NCBI RefSeq assembly: GCF_024347475.1
Contig: NZ_AP025487.1
Span: 1,736,001-1,800,000, forward strand
DNA from: Vibrio fortis
GTDB taxonomy: Bacteria > Pseudomonadota > Gammaproteobacteria > Enterobacterales > Vibrionaceae
Direction of reading: 5' to 3'
DNA: 64,000 nt
The translations under genes were made by a program, and so were the position numbers. Of the stretch, positions 1-9,411 are shown in pieces. Positions within the stretch are counted from its first letter, which is position 1. Each line of letters starts with the position of its first letter. Below the pieces are notes generated by a model. The model was not told where the DNA came from. It ran no database searches and worked only from the letters and a program-made list of their open reading frames with translations.

Positions 1-673
1 GTAGCCACATCAAATTAGCGACTTGCATTTCTGCGCCACCATAAGATGAACCAAGGTTAATGTTGAATACGGAAAAGTGGGTGTCATTCCAAGGGTGAAG
101 CGCATACATGTTGACTGAGCCTAAATGAGCCTCACTATCACCCAGTAATGTGGTCACATTGTTCGCTGATACACCATTGGGAAGATTGTCTGGATACCCT
201 CCATTCAATGACAATCGTGAATTTAAGACATCAGCAAGATCGTTTGTTTGGAAATCAACATAGGTATAGTTTAACGAAGGGAAAAATAGGGTTCCATCAT
301 CACTTCCCAACGGCAACATGTAACCCGTCGTATACATGTTTGCAGCGCTTTCCAAATGATAGACATCAACATAGACGCCACCAAACGAATCAAAGTGAGC
401 TGCCCTCAATCGTGCATTTTCAGATTGGGTGTAGTACTCCGCAAAACCCACAGTCTGAGAGATATCACTCGTTAATCCAGAAGCACCACCGCCAGCCAGT
501 AATTTGAGCTCACCTTGATCGTCAGAAAAAACGGCGGCCCTTAAGCTACTATTTCGTGGATCTGCATCATGGTATTTATGACCTTCTGCCCCCTGCTCCG
601 CCAACACTGGAGAAGACGCGAATGCCAACACAACACTGGCTAGTGTCGTTGATGCTGTTTTTATATTTATCAT
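1..673 (-). CDS. Exported protein of unknown function, 3' part outside the window
   Basis: Reading leftward from an ATG at 673 gives an open frame of 224 codons that runs off the left edge, so the C-terminus is missing. The first 25 residues form a typical Sec signal peptide: MINIKTAS, then a hydrophobic core, then a VLA-EQ cleavage site. The mature part is rich in Gly, Asn, Asp, Tyr and Ser with alternating polar and aromatic residues (for example LFFPSLNYTYVDF), which suits a beta-rich periplasmic or outer-membrane protein. I do not recognise a family. It is divergent from the LysR-type gene starting at 822, which is often the regulator of its divergent neighbour. That link is inference. 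Confidence 0.7.
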   Translation of the reverse strand, partial: MINIKTASTTLASVVLAFASSPVLAEQGAEGHKYHDADPRNSSLRAAVFSDDQGELKLLAGGGASGLTSDISQTVGFAEYYTQSENARLRAAHFDSFGGVYVDVYHLESAANMYTTGYMLPLGSDDGTLFFPSLNYTYVDFQTNDLADVLNSRLSLNGGYPDNLPNGVSANNVTTLLGDSEAHLGSVNMYALHPWNDTHFSVFNINLGSSYGGAEMQVANLMWL

Positions 674-821
674 TTTAAAAATCCAATTAGGTGTTTAAGA
701 ACTTGGTAAGGAATATAAATCAAATAAAACTCACCAAGCTACTTATACGAAAAATTAGATTTACTTATTTCTTATTTATAGTAACTAAATTAAAGTAGAT
801 AAAAACAATGAGGCTAGCGTC

Positions 822-1775
822 ATGTATAAAAGATACAATGAACAAATTAATTTAAACCACTTACGTATATTTGATGCAATCTATATTCATAGAAGTACAA
901 AATTAGCAGCGTCTGCATTAGGAATAAGCCAATCCGCTGTCAGTCAGACCCTAGCAAAACTACGCGAATATACGGGCGACAAACTGTTCTATTCGTCGAA
1001 TGGGAAGCTGCAACCCACTCATCGAGCAGACGCCATAGGCTTAGGATTGAACGAACAGATTGAAGCACTTGATAACCGTATATTCGCAGACATTTTTGAA
1101 GACCCAAGCACCTTTAACGGGGAGCTGACCATTGCTGTATCGAGTGTTTTCTTAGAAGCTATAGCAACAGAGTTAACCAGCTCCGTTGTGTTTAACCTGT
1201 TTCCACAAGCCAAGCTTAAGTTGACGACTTGGACAGACAAGACATTCGAAGCGATTCAGAATAATGAAGTACACATTGGGCTTAATTTTTATCCTATTGA
1301 TACACCTCAATCAATTCGCTCGGTGCCACTCACCTGCAGCGAACCTATTGTTATTATGAGAAATTCTCACCCTTGGGAAAAAGAAAACTTCGATATCAAC
1401 TCATTTAACCAATACCCCACAGGTGGAATACTCGTGCCTGGGTTGACCGATTTCAATGCTCTACTTGAGAAACAACACCCTAGTGTATTCGACTTTAAAT
1501 ATCGATCAGCTAGCATGTCAGTTTTAGCGTGTTTAGCAGAACATTCTGATACCTTAGCTATCACTGAATCACTTGCCGCATCAATGTGCAAAGACACAAT
1601 CACTTGTGTTCAACCGCAATGGTTAAAAGCGATGATTCCTGAAAAAATCAACCACGCGATTTATTACCTTGAGCGCAATCATAATCACCCTCTTTATCAA
1701 TTTTGTGTCGACGTAGTTAGAAGTTCACTCCAAGAAAAACTCGACACCTTAAATCTAAAGACCATCACGATTTAA
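822..1775 (+). CDS. LysR-family transcriptional regulator
   Basis: This 317-residue protein has an N-terminal winged helix-turn-helix at about residues 11-70 (LRIFDAIYIHRSTKLAAS, then GISQSAVSQTLAKLR), the LysR-family signature. A periplasmic-binding-protein-like effector domain follows at about 95-300. Length is normal for the family. A GAGG sequence about 8 bases before the ATG supports the start. It is transcribed away from the exported-protein gene that starts at 673, so the 148-base gap probably holds both promoters and its operator. The inducer cannot be read from the sequence. Confidence 0.9.
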   Translation: MYKRYNEQINLNHLRIFDAIYIHRSTKLAASALGISQSAVSQTLAKLREYTGDKLFYSSNGKLQPTHRADAIGLGLNEQIEALDNRIFADIFEDPSTFNGELTIAVSSVFLEAIATELTSSVVFNLFPQAKLKLTTWTDKTFEAIQNNEVHIGLNFYPIDTPQSIRSVPLTCSEPIVIMRNSHPWEKENFDINSFNQYPTGGILVPGLTDFNALLEKQHPSVFDFKYRSASMSVLACLAEHSDTLAITESLAASMCKDTITCVQPQWLKAMIPEKINHAIYYLERNHNHPLYQFCVDVVRSSLQEKLDTLNLKTITI

Positions 1776-1997
1776 ATATATCAATAAACTCCGTAAATTT
1801 ACTGATGACAATTAACAATAAACTCTACCTAATAAGTTTAAATATAAAAACCAACAATCAGTAATTTTACTGATTTTAAATCCTTATTGTTTATATAAAA
1901 TATTTACACCCCCAAAGATAAGTCAGCTTCAATAGATTATATAGAAGCTGACTCATCACCATAATCTGAACTGATAATTTTATTCGTTCATAGAAAA

Positions 1998-2429
1998 ATG
2001 GAATCGAGGAATCTAACTGTGTTCTTTCATCGCTTTTTAAAACCATTCTTGGTGATCGGTGGTCTCGTCACTATGTATGCTGGAATCTACGCCATCAACC
2101 CAGAGACTGCACTGCATGATATGAATAATCTGCCTTATGACTCTAACTATGTATTTCTATTTAGACACTGGGGAATTATGGTGGGATTGATGGGCTTCTT
2201 TATTGCCGCTTCTGCGTATGTCACTAAATGGCGAGAATCAATCATACTGTACTCATTCCTTGAAAAGCTGTTCATGGTTTACTTATTCGTTTCAAATTTC
2301 TTTAACCCAGAGACGGCGCACCTTAACGCCAGTTTCATTCCATTTGCGATCACTGACATTACAATTTGTACATATACGCTTGGCTACTGGTATGAAAATT
2401 ACCAATTAAGAAAAACCGTCGTAGTTTAA
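1998..2429 (+). CDS. Small integral membrane protein, unknown function
   Basis: This 143-residue protein has four predicted hydrophobic segments, at about residues 14-32, 54-75, 82-102 and 112-130. It is probably an inner-membrane four-helix protein. I see no catalytic motif and cannot name a family with confidence. It stands alone: the upstream LysR gene ends at 1775 and a bidirectional terminator lies at 2509-2541. Function unknown. Confidence 0.75.
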   Translation: MESRNLTVFFHRFLKPFLVIGGLVTMYAGIYAINPETALHDMNNLPYDSNYVFLFRHWGIMVGLMGFFIAASAYVTKWRESIILYSFLEKLFMVYLFVSNFFNPETAHLNASFIPFAITDITICTYTLGYWYENYQLRKTVVV

Positions 2430-2508
2430 GTCATAGCCGCAATGCGAAACTTGTGTTCAATTCACTAGCGATTTTTATTCAAACCAATTACTTCTAGCTT
2501 TCAGTAAA

Positions 2509-2541
2509 AGGCCGACTGCAGTTCCAGTCGGCCTATTTTTT
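2509..2541. terminator. Bidirectional rho-independent terminator
   Basis: A 10-bp perfect stem (AGGCCGACTG / CAGTCGGCCT) with a 6-base loop is followed by ATTTTTT on the plus strand. On the minus strand it is followed by an A/T-rich tail. It separates the membrane protein gene from the convergent chitinase gene. Confidence 0.85.
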
Positions 2542-2565
2542 AAGATTTAGCTGTGCTCTGACTTG

Positions 2566-4755
2566 CTACAGCTTAGTCCAAGCATCCTTCCAATATAGAC
2601 TGTCTCCTGGTGCGTAAGATGCGCTTGCACACCACGCTGTATAAGGCCAAGGCTTACATTCATAAACGCCATTGTCAGCACCAATGACGCGATCCCCTGC
2701 TTGATACGCTGTGCCTGCTACATAATCAGGGTACTCTCCCGGTGGAGGTGTTGTCGTTTCATCGGTAACAGAAAAGCTGTTTTGTGATGAAACCATTTCA
2801 CCATCATCTGCGACACCCTCAAGTAATAACTGGAAAGTGCCTGCTTCAATGCCTTGCAATTCAATCGTTAAAGGTGATTGGCCATTTACCTCAGTCTGAG
2901 ATTGCTCCACCACTTTATTTGATGCATCACGAACACTCACATCAACCGTTAACGCTTCATTGCTAACCAATTGCAGGCTTAGAGTCACTTGGCCATTATT
3001 CAGGGCGTATGAAGACGCTAATCCAGTTACATTCAACGTAGGATCGACATCCGGATCGGGAGTCTCACCTCCACAAGAACTGTCAGAAACCTTGCTCCAG
3101 ACACCCCATTCGCCTGTGGTTCCCGGCTCTTCGCCTCGCGTCCACCAGCCTGCTTTCCACGTTGAACCATTATGCGATACTTGGTCACCTTCAATATAAA
3201 CCGTTTGACTGTTCCACGCGTTGGCACAGCTTGAGCCGTCTGTTACAGAGACTTTTCGGTCAGCTGTCGTCGTTTGGTTCGCACTGTCAGTCACGCGATA
3301 TACAAGTGTGTAGTTACCGACCTCGTTGACATCAACACTGCCTGTTTGCACGATACTACTGGTTAGGTCACCATCTTCAGCATCACTTGCAGACACGCCA
3401 GCCATTGAGTCAAACGTAGCGCCAAGTGCAACCGTAGTATCCGAAACACCATCAAATACGGGTTTTTGGCTGTAAACTTCGACCGTTCTCGCTTGGGTTG
3501 TCTCATTGTTATCAGTATCTTTCACACGATAAGTCAGGATATAAGTTCCAAGAACACTGGTTTCCACATACCCTTCCACATCAATTGATGAGGTTAAATC
3601 GCCGTCTTCTTTGTCTGTTGCTGTGACACCTGCCATTGGATCAAACACCGTATTGTGAAGCACGCGTGCATTCTCAATGCCCTTGAAAATTGGCTCACCT
3701 TCAACCGGCGGAGGCGTTACTTGACCATGAACAAATGGTCCATAGTCTTTAATGAACTGCTCGTTATATTGCTGGCCATTTTTGTTAGTGCCCATATCCC
3801 AGTTGATAGACCACGTCATTACGCCGCGTAACGGCTGCCCTTGAGACGTCAAGCTAGTAAAGGCGTCGTACAAATCTTGTGGATCTTTCACAAAACCTGT
3901 TGCTGCAGCATCGATACTTGAAGGAATACCAAACACAAGTTTATCGTGCGGAATCTTATGGAAGCCACGTGTGCCGTTGATCAGCGAATCTGAGATGTAA
4001 TAAATAAACTCTTCTTTCAACTCGTCGTTGTTCTGCGCGATCCAGCCGACGCCATCAACCCAAATACCGTCACCACCTTGATTGTAGAATTGAGGGTTAA
4101 TCCAATCGTAGTAACCTTCCAAATTATCAATGTAAGGCACATATTTTCCACCTGTCGTTAGGTACGGGAACTCTGGAGCCATGGTAATAAGGAAGTTTTT
4201 GCCTTCAGCACGATAGTGTTCTTTCACTAACTTAAGGGCATCTGGAATGACTGTTTGGTTATTTGCTGCTGTTACTGCAGCTTGCTCAAGATCGATGTCT
4301 AGGCCATCAAAGCCATAGCGCTCGGTCAGACGAATGATCTCATCAGCAAACGCTCGTTCATCACCGGTTTTAAGCTCTATGTGTGCGTCTGCACCACCTA
4401 ATGCCAACAACACCGAACGACCTTGTTTATTTAAGTCAGAGATTTGGTCGATAAATTGTTCTTCTGAGAGTCCAATTGTTGGATCTAGTTTAAAGGTTGG
4501 AATTCGACCATCCGCCACGTTATACACTTTCATGAACGACACATTCACGATGTTGTACATAGGGTTAACTTCATCCAGGGTGACGCACGGAGCATTACCA
4601 CCTTGATAACCACTGCCATCACACCAGTTATGCCAATAACCTACTACGACACCAGAGTCTGGATTTGTCATTGGTGTACTACTCGCACTAACCATACTCG
4701 GCACTGCCACCATTCCCATAGAGATGGCTAGCTGTAACATCGATCGCTTCATCAT
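2566..4755 (-). CDS. Secreted modular chitinase, glycoside hydrolase family 18
   Basis: This is an extracellular endo-acting chitinase. The GH18 barrel spans about residues 35-345 and carries the DxxDxDxE motif as DGLDIDLE, with the catalytic Glu at about residue 157 counted from the ATG at 4755. After it come two similar Ig-like repeats with the core TDKEDGDLTSSI / SDAEDGDLTSSI (about 350-500), a CBM5/12-type chitin-binding module rich in Trp (GSTWKAGWWTRGE), another Ig-like segment, and a C-terminal Trp/Cys-rich chitin-binding module (VYECKPWPYTAWC). The frame is open back to a GTG at 4791, but the ATG at 4755 gives MMKRSMLQLAISMGMVAV, a standard signal peptide, with GAGG 11 bases upstream. 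It is monocistronic and 729 residues long. Confidence 0.93.
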   Translation of the reverse strand: MMKRSMLQLAISMGMVAVPSMVSASSTPMTNPDSGVVVGYWHNWCDGSGYQGGNAPCVTLDEVNPMYNIVNVSFMKVYNVADGRIPTFKLDPTIGLSEEQFIDQISDLNKQGRSVLLALGGADAHIELKTGDERAFADEIIRLTERYGFDGLDIDLEQAAVTAANNQTVIPDALKLVKEHYRAEGKNFLITMAPEFPYLTTGGKYVPYIDNLEGYYDWINPQFYNQGGDGIWVDGVGWIAQNNDELKEEFIYYISDSLINGTRGFHKIPHDKLVFGIPSSIDAAATGFVKDPQDLYDAFTSLTSQGQPLRGVMTWSINWDMGTNKNGQQYNEQFIKDYGPFVHGQVTPPPVEGEPIFKGIENARVLHNTVFDPMAGVTATDKEDGDLTSSIDVEGYVETSVLGTYILTYRVKDTDNNETTQARTVEVYSQKPVFDGVSDTTVALGATFDSMAGVSASDAEDGDLTSSIVQTGSVDVNEVGNYTLVYRVTDSANQTTTADRKVSVTDGSSCANAWNSQTVYIEGDQVSHNGSTWKAGWWTRGEEPGTTGEWGVWSKVSDSSCGGETPDPDVDPTLNVTGLASSYALNNGQVTLSLQLVSNEALTVDVSVRDASNKVVEQSQTEVNGQSPLTIELQGIEAGTFQLLLEGVADDGEMVSSQNSFSVTDETTTPPPGEYPDYVAGTAYQAGDRVIGADNGVYECKPWPYTAWCASASYAPGDSLYWKDAWTKL

Positions 4756-5374
4756 AAAATTCAATACCTCATCAATTGCTGTGCCTATCACAGCATTTGA
4801 TAATTATTCTATGCATGAATATTTATCAACGAGAACGGGTATTTTTATAAAATAATGTGCATTTATTTGAGTTGTGATTTTAAGTCACAGATTGAGACAA
4901 ATAATAATATTAGTTTTGACTATTAATAGTGAAATAGACTTGCGATTTTCGCCCCAATAAATAAGAGAAATAAATAACTTATGACATCCTTATAGGTGGT
5001 AACAATACCTATCTATTATCCCAACATAGAAATTCAAGCTCAGCTCACCGAAACGTCTTACTTGGTGATTCCGTCACCTTGCTTCCTCATACCCCAAGTT
5101 GGATATGATTGGCTGATCATTTGCTACACTGTCACGCACCATCAAGCCACATATGCAACACCTTACATTAAAAACCTCAACTTAAAAGTGGATAAAAATC
5201 AAACAAATACAAAGGATACAAATCTGTTTAAGTAAAGCGCACATTCAATAATTCTCTCAATAATTTACAAAGTTATGGTTACATTCACAGTATTGATGTT
5301 TTTATTTGTTTACATAGCAAATGGTTTTATAAATTAGATTGAATATCCTTTGACTTGGTAAGCCCTTCATACCT
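4756..5374. other. Divergent intergenic region between chitinase and EAL genes
   Basis: About 600 bases, A/T-rich, with promoters for both flanking genes. A CRP-like dyad TGTGA-N7-TCACA lies at 4873-4889, about 120 bases before the chitinase start, with a spacer one base longer than the CRP consensus. A plausible promoter for the EAL gene is TTGTTT-16-TATAAA at 5306-5333. A 79-codon GTG-initiated frame at 4996-5235 has no convincing start or composition and was not called. Confidence 0.5.
5306..5333 (+). promoter_or_regulatory. Putative sigma-70 promoter of the EAL gene
   Basis: TTGTTT and TATAAA are separated by 16 bases, ending about 42 bases before the EAL gene ATG at 5375. This is assigned by consensus match only. 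Confidence 0.35.
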
Positions 5375-6940
5375 ATGACCATCAAATACCAGAGTTTTAC
5401 CAAAATCACGCTACATTTTATTATCTCATTCTGTTGTTCCATGGCGCTGTTGTTGCCCATTACGCCATTTCACTACAACAAAGAAGTCGAAAAGTCCGCT
5501 CAAATCGTTGAACAGACATTCGATCAAATTAAATCGAAGTTCGAGCATTTTTTGACACCAGAAAATGTGAGTCGACCATGTACCGCTATTATTAGAGAGT
5601 TACGCCAAGCTGTATTTAATACCGATTGGATAAAAGAAGCCGCAATATTTGATGGTCAAGATCGCTTCTACTGTTCAACAACGGATGGAGATGTCTCTTT
5701 CCCTTTGTTCCAAACCATCAGCAACCGCATGGAGCAAGATCCCAATAACACCACACTCTCTCATACAAGTTCTGCGATCAGTCAGTCTAAAGCTCTCATG
5801 CTTATTTTTCGAGACCACAGAACAAAAGAGGGAGTGAGTTTAATGATACCTCCCCACTACATCTCGGATATGGTTCAAGACCATCTGGCTCAATTTGGTC
5901 TCGACTCAAAGGTTGAAATCATCCACCGCGATATTTCAAACTCAGATGCCGTTACTTTTCTAAAAACCATTAAAATTGAATCAGAAACCTACCCACTCAC
6001 GGTTATCTCGTATGTCGGTTATGGTTACTACTTAAATTTCCTACTCAAGTATTCATGGTTTGGTTTTCTTTGCGCAGGTATCGCCACAATCACGTTTGTG
6101 CAAATCAAATATAAAAGGCAGGAACGCCGAGGCTTAGAGTCGTCTTTAACTAATGCGTTAAAGAACAAACACTTACAGGTACATCTTCAACCCATCGTGA
6201 ACCACCACACTTCCAAGATCGTGGGTTGTGAATCTCTATTACGATGGAACGATCCTGTTGAAGGTAGTGTGTCTCCTGCGATCTTCATCCCGCTCGCCGA
6301 GAGTTTAGGCTTGATCGAAGATCTTACGTATTACGTGTTACAAGATGTCCTAAGAACATTAAAGAACAATGTCGAACTGTTTGAGACTCGCTACATCAGC
6401 GTCAATATCAGCCGCAACGTTGTTTCTAACCCTAACTTTGCTAACAAAGTCATCAGCATCTACAAAAGAGAGCCTGAGTTACTTCGTAAAGTCGTATTTG
6501 AGGTGACAGAAGATGGCGAGTGCTTAGAAGAAGACATGCGTAAAATTAAGGCAAATCTGGCTAAATTGTCTGAGTTAGGTGTCAAAATTGCGATTGATGA
6601 CTTCGGGACGGGTTATTCTGGCCTCGACTTCGTTCGTCAATTTCCGTTCAGCATCTTAAAAATCGACCGCGTTTTTGTTAAAAACATCTCGGATGAGTCG
6701 AGTTTAGGGGTACCGCTTCTAGAATCTATGCTGCAACTTTCTGACAGCCTCGATATGGAAGTCATTGTTGAGGGTGTGGAAAACGAGTCTCAGCTCAATA
6801 CTCTATCAAAACTGGGCGTTACCTATATCCAAGGTTTCTACTTCTACCGCCCTATGCCGACAAATCTCGCGCTCGCGATGATTAGACAGCAAGACCTCGT
6901 TAAATACAGTGGTGTAAAACTCATTCCATCGCAACTTTAA
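5375..6940 (+). CDS. Membrane-bound cyclic-di-GMP phosphodiesterase, CSS-motif sensor plus EAL domain
   Basis: The 521-residue protein has a transmembrane helix near residues 12-30, a periplasmic domain with the paired-Cys CSS signature (RPCTAII, and CSTTDG about residue 108), a second transmembrane helix at about 215-235, and a C-terminal EAL domain at about 255-510. The signature reads ESLLRW instead of EALLRW, but the metal and substrate residues appear intact: Asn in SVNIS, Glu in FEVTE, DDFGTGYSG, Lys in LKIDRVF, Glu in VEGVEN and Gln in IQGFYF. There is no GGDEF domain. In known CSS-EAL proteins a periplasmic disulfide state controls c-di-GMP hydrolysis. It is transcribed alone. Confidence 0.92.
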   Translation: MTIKYQSFTKITLHFIISFCCSMALLLPITPFHYNKEVEKSAQIVEQTFDQIKSKFEHFLTPENVSRPCTAIIRELRQAVFNTDWIKEAAIFDGQDRFYCSTTDGDVSFPLFQTISNRMEQDPNNTTLSHTSSAISQSKALMLIFRDHRTKEGVSLMIPPHYISDMVQDHLAQFGLDSKVEIIHRDISNSDAVTFLKTIKIESETYPLTVISYVGYGYYLNFLLKYSWFGFLCAGIATITFVQIKYKRQERRGLESSLTNALKNKHLQVHLQPIVNHHTSKIVGCESLLRWNDPVEGSVSPAIFIPLAESLGLIEDLTYYVLQDVLRTLKNNVELFETRYISVNISRNVVSNPNFANKVISIYKREPELLRKVVFEVTEDGECLEEDMRKIKANLAKLSELGVKIAIDDFGTGYSGLDFVRQFPFSILKIDRVFVKNISDESSLGVPLLESMLQLSDSLDMEVIVEGVENESQLNTLSKLGVTYIQGFYFYRPMPTNLALAMIRQQDLVKYSGVKLIPSQL

Positions 6941-6993
6941 CGCTAAGCTCGCACTATCTATACAATTCGTTTTACCTACGCTGCTCAATATAG

Positions 6994-7028
6994 GCTGCCT
7001 TCCGTTCAGACCAACAACGGAAGGCAGC
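6994..7028. terminator. Hairpin between convergent EAL and usp genes
   Basis: An inverted repeat (GCTGCCTTCCGTT / AACGGAAGGCAGC) with a 9-base loop sits between the convergent EAL and usp genes. Neither side has a clear U-tract, so termination by the rho-independent mechanism is uncertain. Confidence 0.4.
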
Positions 7029-7062
7029 ACTGAATGACATTCAAACCCTAGAATAACTCAGA

Positions 7063-7488
7063 CTAGCGCACCACAAACACTGAACAATGCGCATGGCGAA
7101 CGACCTTCGCGGCATTTGAACCCAAAAGATATGAGCGAAACTTCGGCTTCGCTGATGCCATCACGATCGCGTCAGCATTCGACTGTTTTGCTTGTATCAC
7201 TACTTCGTCAAAAACAATCCCATTACGTATGATGCTTTTGCCACGGTGCGGCCTTGGGACCAGTTCCTCTAACATGGTTTGTACACTATCAAACACACTT
7301 AAGTGCTTATCAGAAAAAGCCGAGCCTGTTACTGTCGGTACCATGCTGTGATGAACCCTTGCATCGTCCACATAAAGCATATCGATCACCCCATTGTCAG
7401 CGATCAGCTTGAGTGCCATTTCGACTTCTCTTTTCACAACGTCGGGATACGCAAGGTCGATAGGCATTAAGATTTTATTAAGACTCAT
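7063..7488 (-). CDS. Universal stress protein (UspA family) linked to TRAP transporter
   Basis: This 141-residue single-domain UspA-fold protein starts with KILMPIDLAYPD and ends with the nucleotide-binding-type segment LLGSNAAKVVRHAHCSVFVVR. It lies one base downstream of the dctM stop, so it is almost certainly the last gene of the dctP-dctQ-dctM operon. Usp genes attached to TRAP operons are known. TeaD of the ectoine transporter TeaABC, an ATP-binding Usp, reduces uptake by that transporter. A similar regulatory role here is inference from position. Confidence 0.88.
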   Translation of the reverse strand: MSLNKILMPIDLAYPDVVKREVEMALKLIADNGVIDMLYVDDARVHHSMVPTVTGSAFSDKHLSVFDSVQTMLEELVPRPHRGKSIIRNGIVFDEVVIQAKQSNADAIVMASAKPKFRSYLLGSNAAKVVRHAHCSVFVVR

Positions 7489-7489
7489 A

Positions 7490-8812
7490 TCAATTGGCTC
7501 CCATAACCTTATTAGGTAACCACATCACCATTTCTGGAAACAACATACAGGCGATTAAGACGCACAACTTCAGCAAAATGAACGGCAAAATTGAGCGATA
7601 AATGTCCATCATACTCACGCCAGGCGGCGCTATGCCTTTTAGATAAAACAGAGCAAAACCATAAGGAGGGGTTTGCACCGCTATCTCGATATTTAGGATC
7701 ATCAAAATACCAAACCAAATAGGGTCGTACCCTAGTGATACAACTATTGGCGTGAACAGTGGCGCGCACATCAAAACAATGATCAGTTCGTCGATAATAA
7801 AACCGAGTAACAACATGATCACTTGCAATAAGATAATCACGCCCAGCGGAGGCAAACCAAGGTCTTGTGTAATTTGTGCAACCATGTTTTGCACCCCACT
7901 CAGCATGTGGAAGTTGCTAAACAGAGAGGCACCTAAAATGATCCACATCGATACACTGACCAGCATCGCTGTTTCAAAACCGGACGACTTAAACATTTCG
8001 AAGCGAAAGCGTTTAAAAACGACAGCCAGAAGAATTGCACCAACAACGCCAATGGCTCCAGACTCGGTCGGCGTCGCTATGCCGGTAATGATGCTTCCCA
8101 ACACAGCCACTATCAGTAGTAGCGAGAACACACCATCACGGGCTGTTCTTACCTTCTCTTTGCCTGACATCGAACTTTCTGCACCGGTGCCCAAAGGTGC
8201 TTTCTTTGGATTTAACTTACAGCTAATAACAACATATGCAATCAACAGTGTTATTGAGATCAAGGCAGGAATAATGGCTGCTAAGAACATACGACCGACA
8301 GAGTTTTGGGTCGTGGCTGCATACATGATCATCGGGATACTTGGCGGGATTAAAATACCCAAACCACCACCCGCCATAATCACGCCCAAGGCGAGGCGTT
8401 TATCGTAACCACGTTCTAACATCGGCTTAAGAGCGATGCTGCCTGATGTCATGATCCCTGCCCCAATGATACCGACCATGGCACCAATCATTGAACAGAC
8501 ACCAATTACGCTAATCGCCAGCGAACCCCGAATACGTCCTATCACCATCTGGCTCGCATTAAACATTGCATCGCCGATGCCAGAACGCGTTAAGAGTTGC
8601 CCCATATAGATATAAAGCGGAATGGCCAACAAAATGAAGCTGAAGAAGTTACTTTCAATGGTGGTTGGCACCAAATTAAAGATACCTTCTCCCCACGTTA
8701 GATAGCCCATTCCCATAGCAATACCACCAAGCGCTAACCCAACCGGTGCGCCCAGTGCAAAACTGAATAAAATACAGCCGATGAGCAGCAGCGTTAATAC
8801 TTCTATACTCAT
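7490..8812 (-). CDS. dctM: TRAP transporter large permease, DctM family
   Basis: This is the 440-residue large membrane subunit of a tripartite ATP-independent periplasmic transporter, with about 12 hydrophobic segments. It contains the DctM-type segments GGLGILIPPSIPMIMYA and GAIGVVGAILLAVVF and ends with a membrane segment before LPNKVMGAN. It couples sodium entry to uptake of an organic acid delivered by the binding protein. Its start overlaps the dctQ stop by four bases (ATGA), showing tight coupling. The substrate is not fixed by the sequence. The neighbouring glutarate genes suggest a C5 dicarboxylate or related acid. Confidence 0.93.
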   Translation of the reverse strand: MSIEVLTLLLIGCILFSFALGAPVGLALGGIAMGMGYLTWGEGIFNLVPTTIESNFFSFILLAIPLYIYMGQLLTRSGIGDAMFNASQMVIGRIRGSLAISVIGVCSMIGAMVGIIGAGIMTSGSIALKPMLERGYDKRLALGVIMAGGGLGILIPPSIPMIMYAATTQNSVGRMFLAAIIPALISITLLIAYVVISCKLNPKKAPLGTGAESSMSGKEKVRTARDGVFSLLLIVAVLGSIITGIATPTESGAIGVVGAILLAVVFKRFRFEMFKSSGFETAMLVSVSMWIILGASLFSNFHMLSGVQNMVAQITQDLGLPPLGVIILLQVIMLLLGFIIDELIIVLMCAPLFTPIVVSLGYDPIWFGILMILNIEIAVQTPPYGFALFYLKGIAPPGVSMMDIYRSILPFILLKLCVLIACMLFPEMVMWLPNKVMGAN

Positions 8813-9387
8813 GCGTCCCCCGCTTGTTCAATCAACTCTTGAGGTTGTTCACTGCTTTCTACTTCTCGCTCAATCAGATCTCTTCCGGTTGCAACAAAGT
8901 ACATGTCTTGAACCATGTCACTGGTAAATTGAGCAATAAACACCGCGCTTGCACCTATCATCATCACCCAAAAGTGTGCCATTGACGGCGCCCATTCAGA
9001 TTGACGTCGATAATTGAACTCCACGGCTTCTTCGAACTTGCCAAACGCCATCATCATCACGACACAAAGAAAGAAGATTGCCAGCGAATAAGAAAACAGA
9101 TTGAACAGTGATCGAACTCTTGTGGAGACAGAAAGATAGAGAACATCCACATTGATATGGGCTTTATTTTGTTGTGCTAATGCGCCACCAAGCGCAGCAA
9201 TATAGCCAAACAAAAACAGTGATACGTCGTATGCCCAAATTGTGGGCTCACCCAGTACATATCGAGAAAACACCTCAAAGGCGACGGTTGCCGCGAGCAT
9301 TGGCATCAAAACCGACGCCGACACTCCAACCCAATACACAACGCGATTTATGCCCAAACAACAAGCAGCTAACACCTTAGTAAACAT
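8809..9387 (-). CDS. dctQ: TRAP transporter small permease, DctQ family
   Basis: This is the four-helix small membrane subunit of the TRAP transporter, with hydrophobic segments at about residues 15-35, 45-65, 85-105 and 125-148 and a charged C-terminal tail rich in Glu and Gln. The frame extends to a TTG at 9408, but the ATG at 9387 is better placed behind AGGGATGAAGG, giving 192 residues. It lies between dctP and dctM and overlaps dctM by four bases. A strong hairpin precedes it at 9416-9431 and may lower its expression relative to dctP. Confidence 0.88.
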   Translation of the reverse strand: MFTKVLAACCLGINRVVYWVGVSASVLMPMLAATVAFEVFSRYVLGEPTIWAYDVSLFLFGYIAALGGALAQQNKAHINVDVLYLSVSTRVRSLFNLFSYSLAIFFLCVVMMMAFGKFEEAVEFNYRRQSEWAPSMAHFWVMMIGASAVFIAQFTSDMVQDMYFVATGRDLIEREVESSEQPQELIEQAGDA

Positions 9388-9411
9388 AACCTTCATCCCT
9401 GGCAGCAATAG

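Noticed and set aside
148..507. 119-codon plus-strand frame
   Set aside because: It is antisense to the better supported exported-protein frame (1-673) which has a clear signal peptide; its composition is His/Asn-rich shadow.
4873..4889. CRP site upstream of the chitinase
   Set aside because: TGTGA-N7-TCACA has a 7-base spacer, not the usual 6, so I do not call it as a firm CRP site.
4996..5235. 79-codon plus-strand frame in the chitinase-EAL gap
   Set aside because: GTG start, no ribosome binding site, poor composition; more likely promoter region.
7752..8408. 218-codon frame opposite dctM
   Set aside because: It is the antisense shadow of a strongly supported membrane gene, with no start signal.
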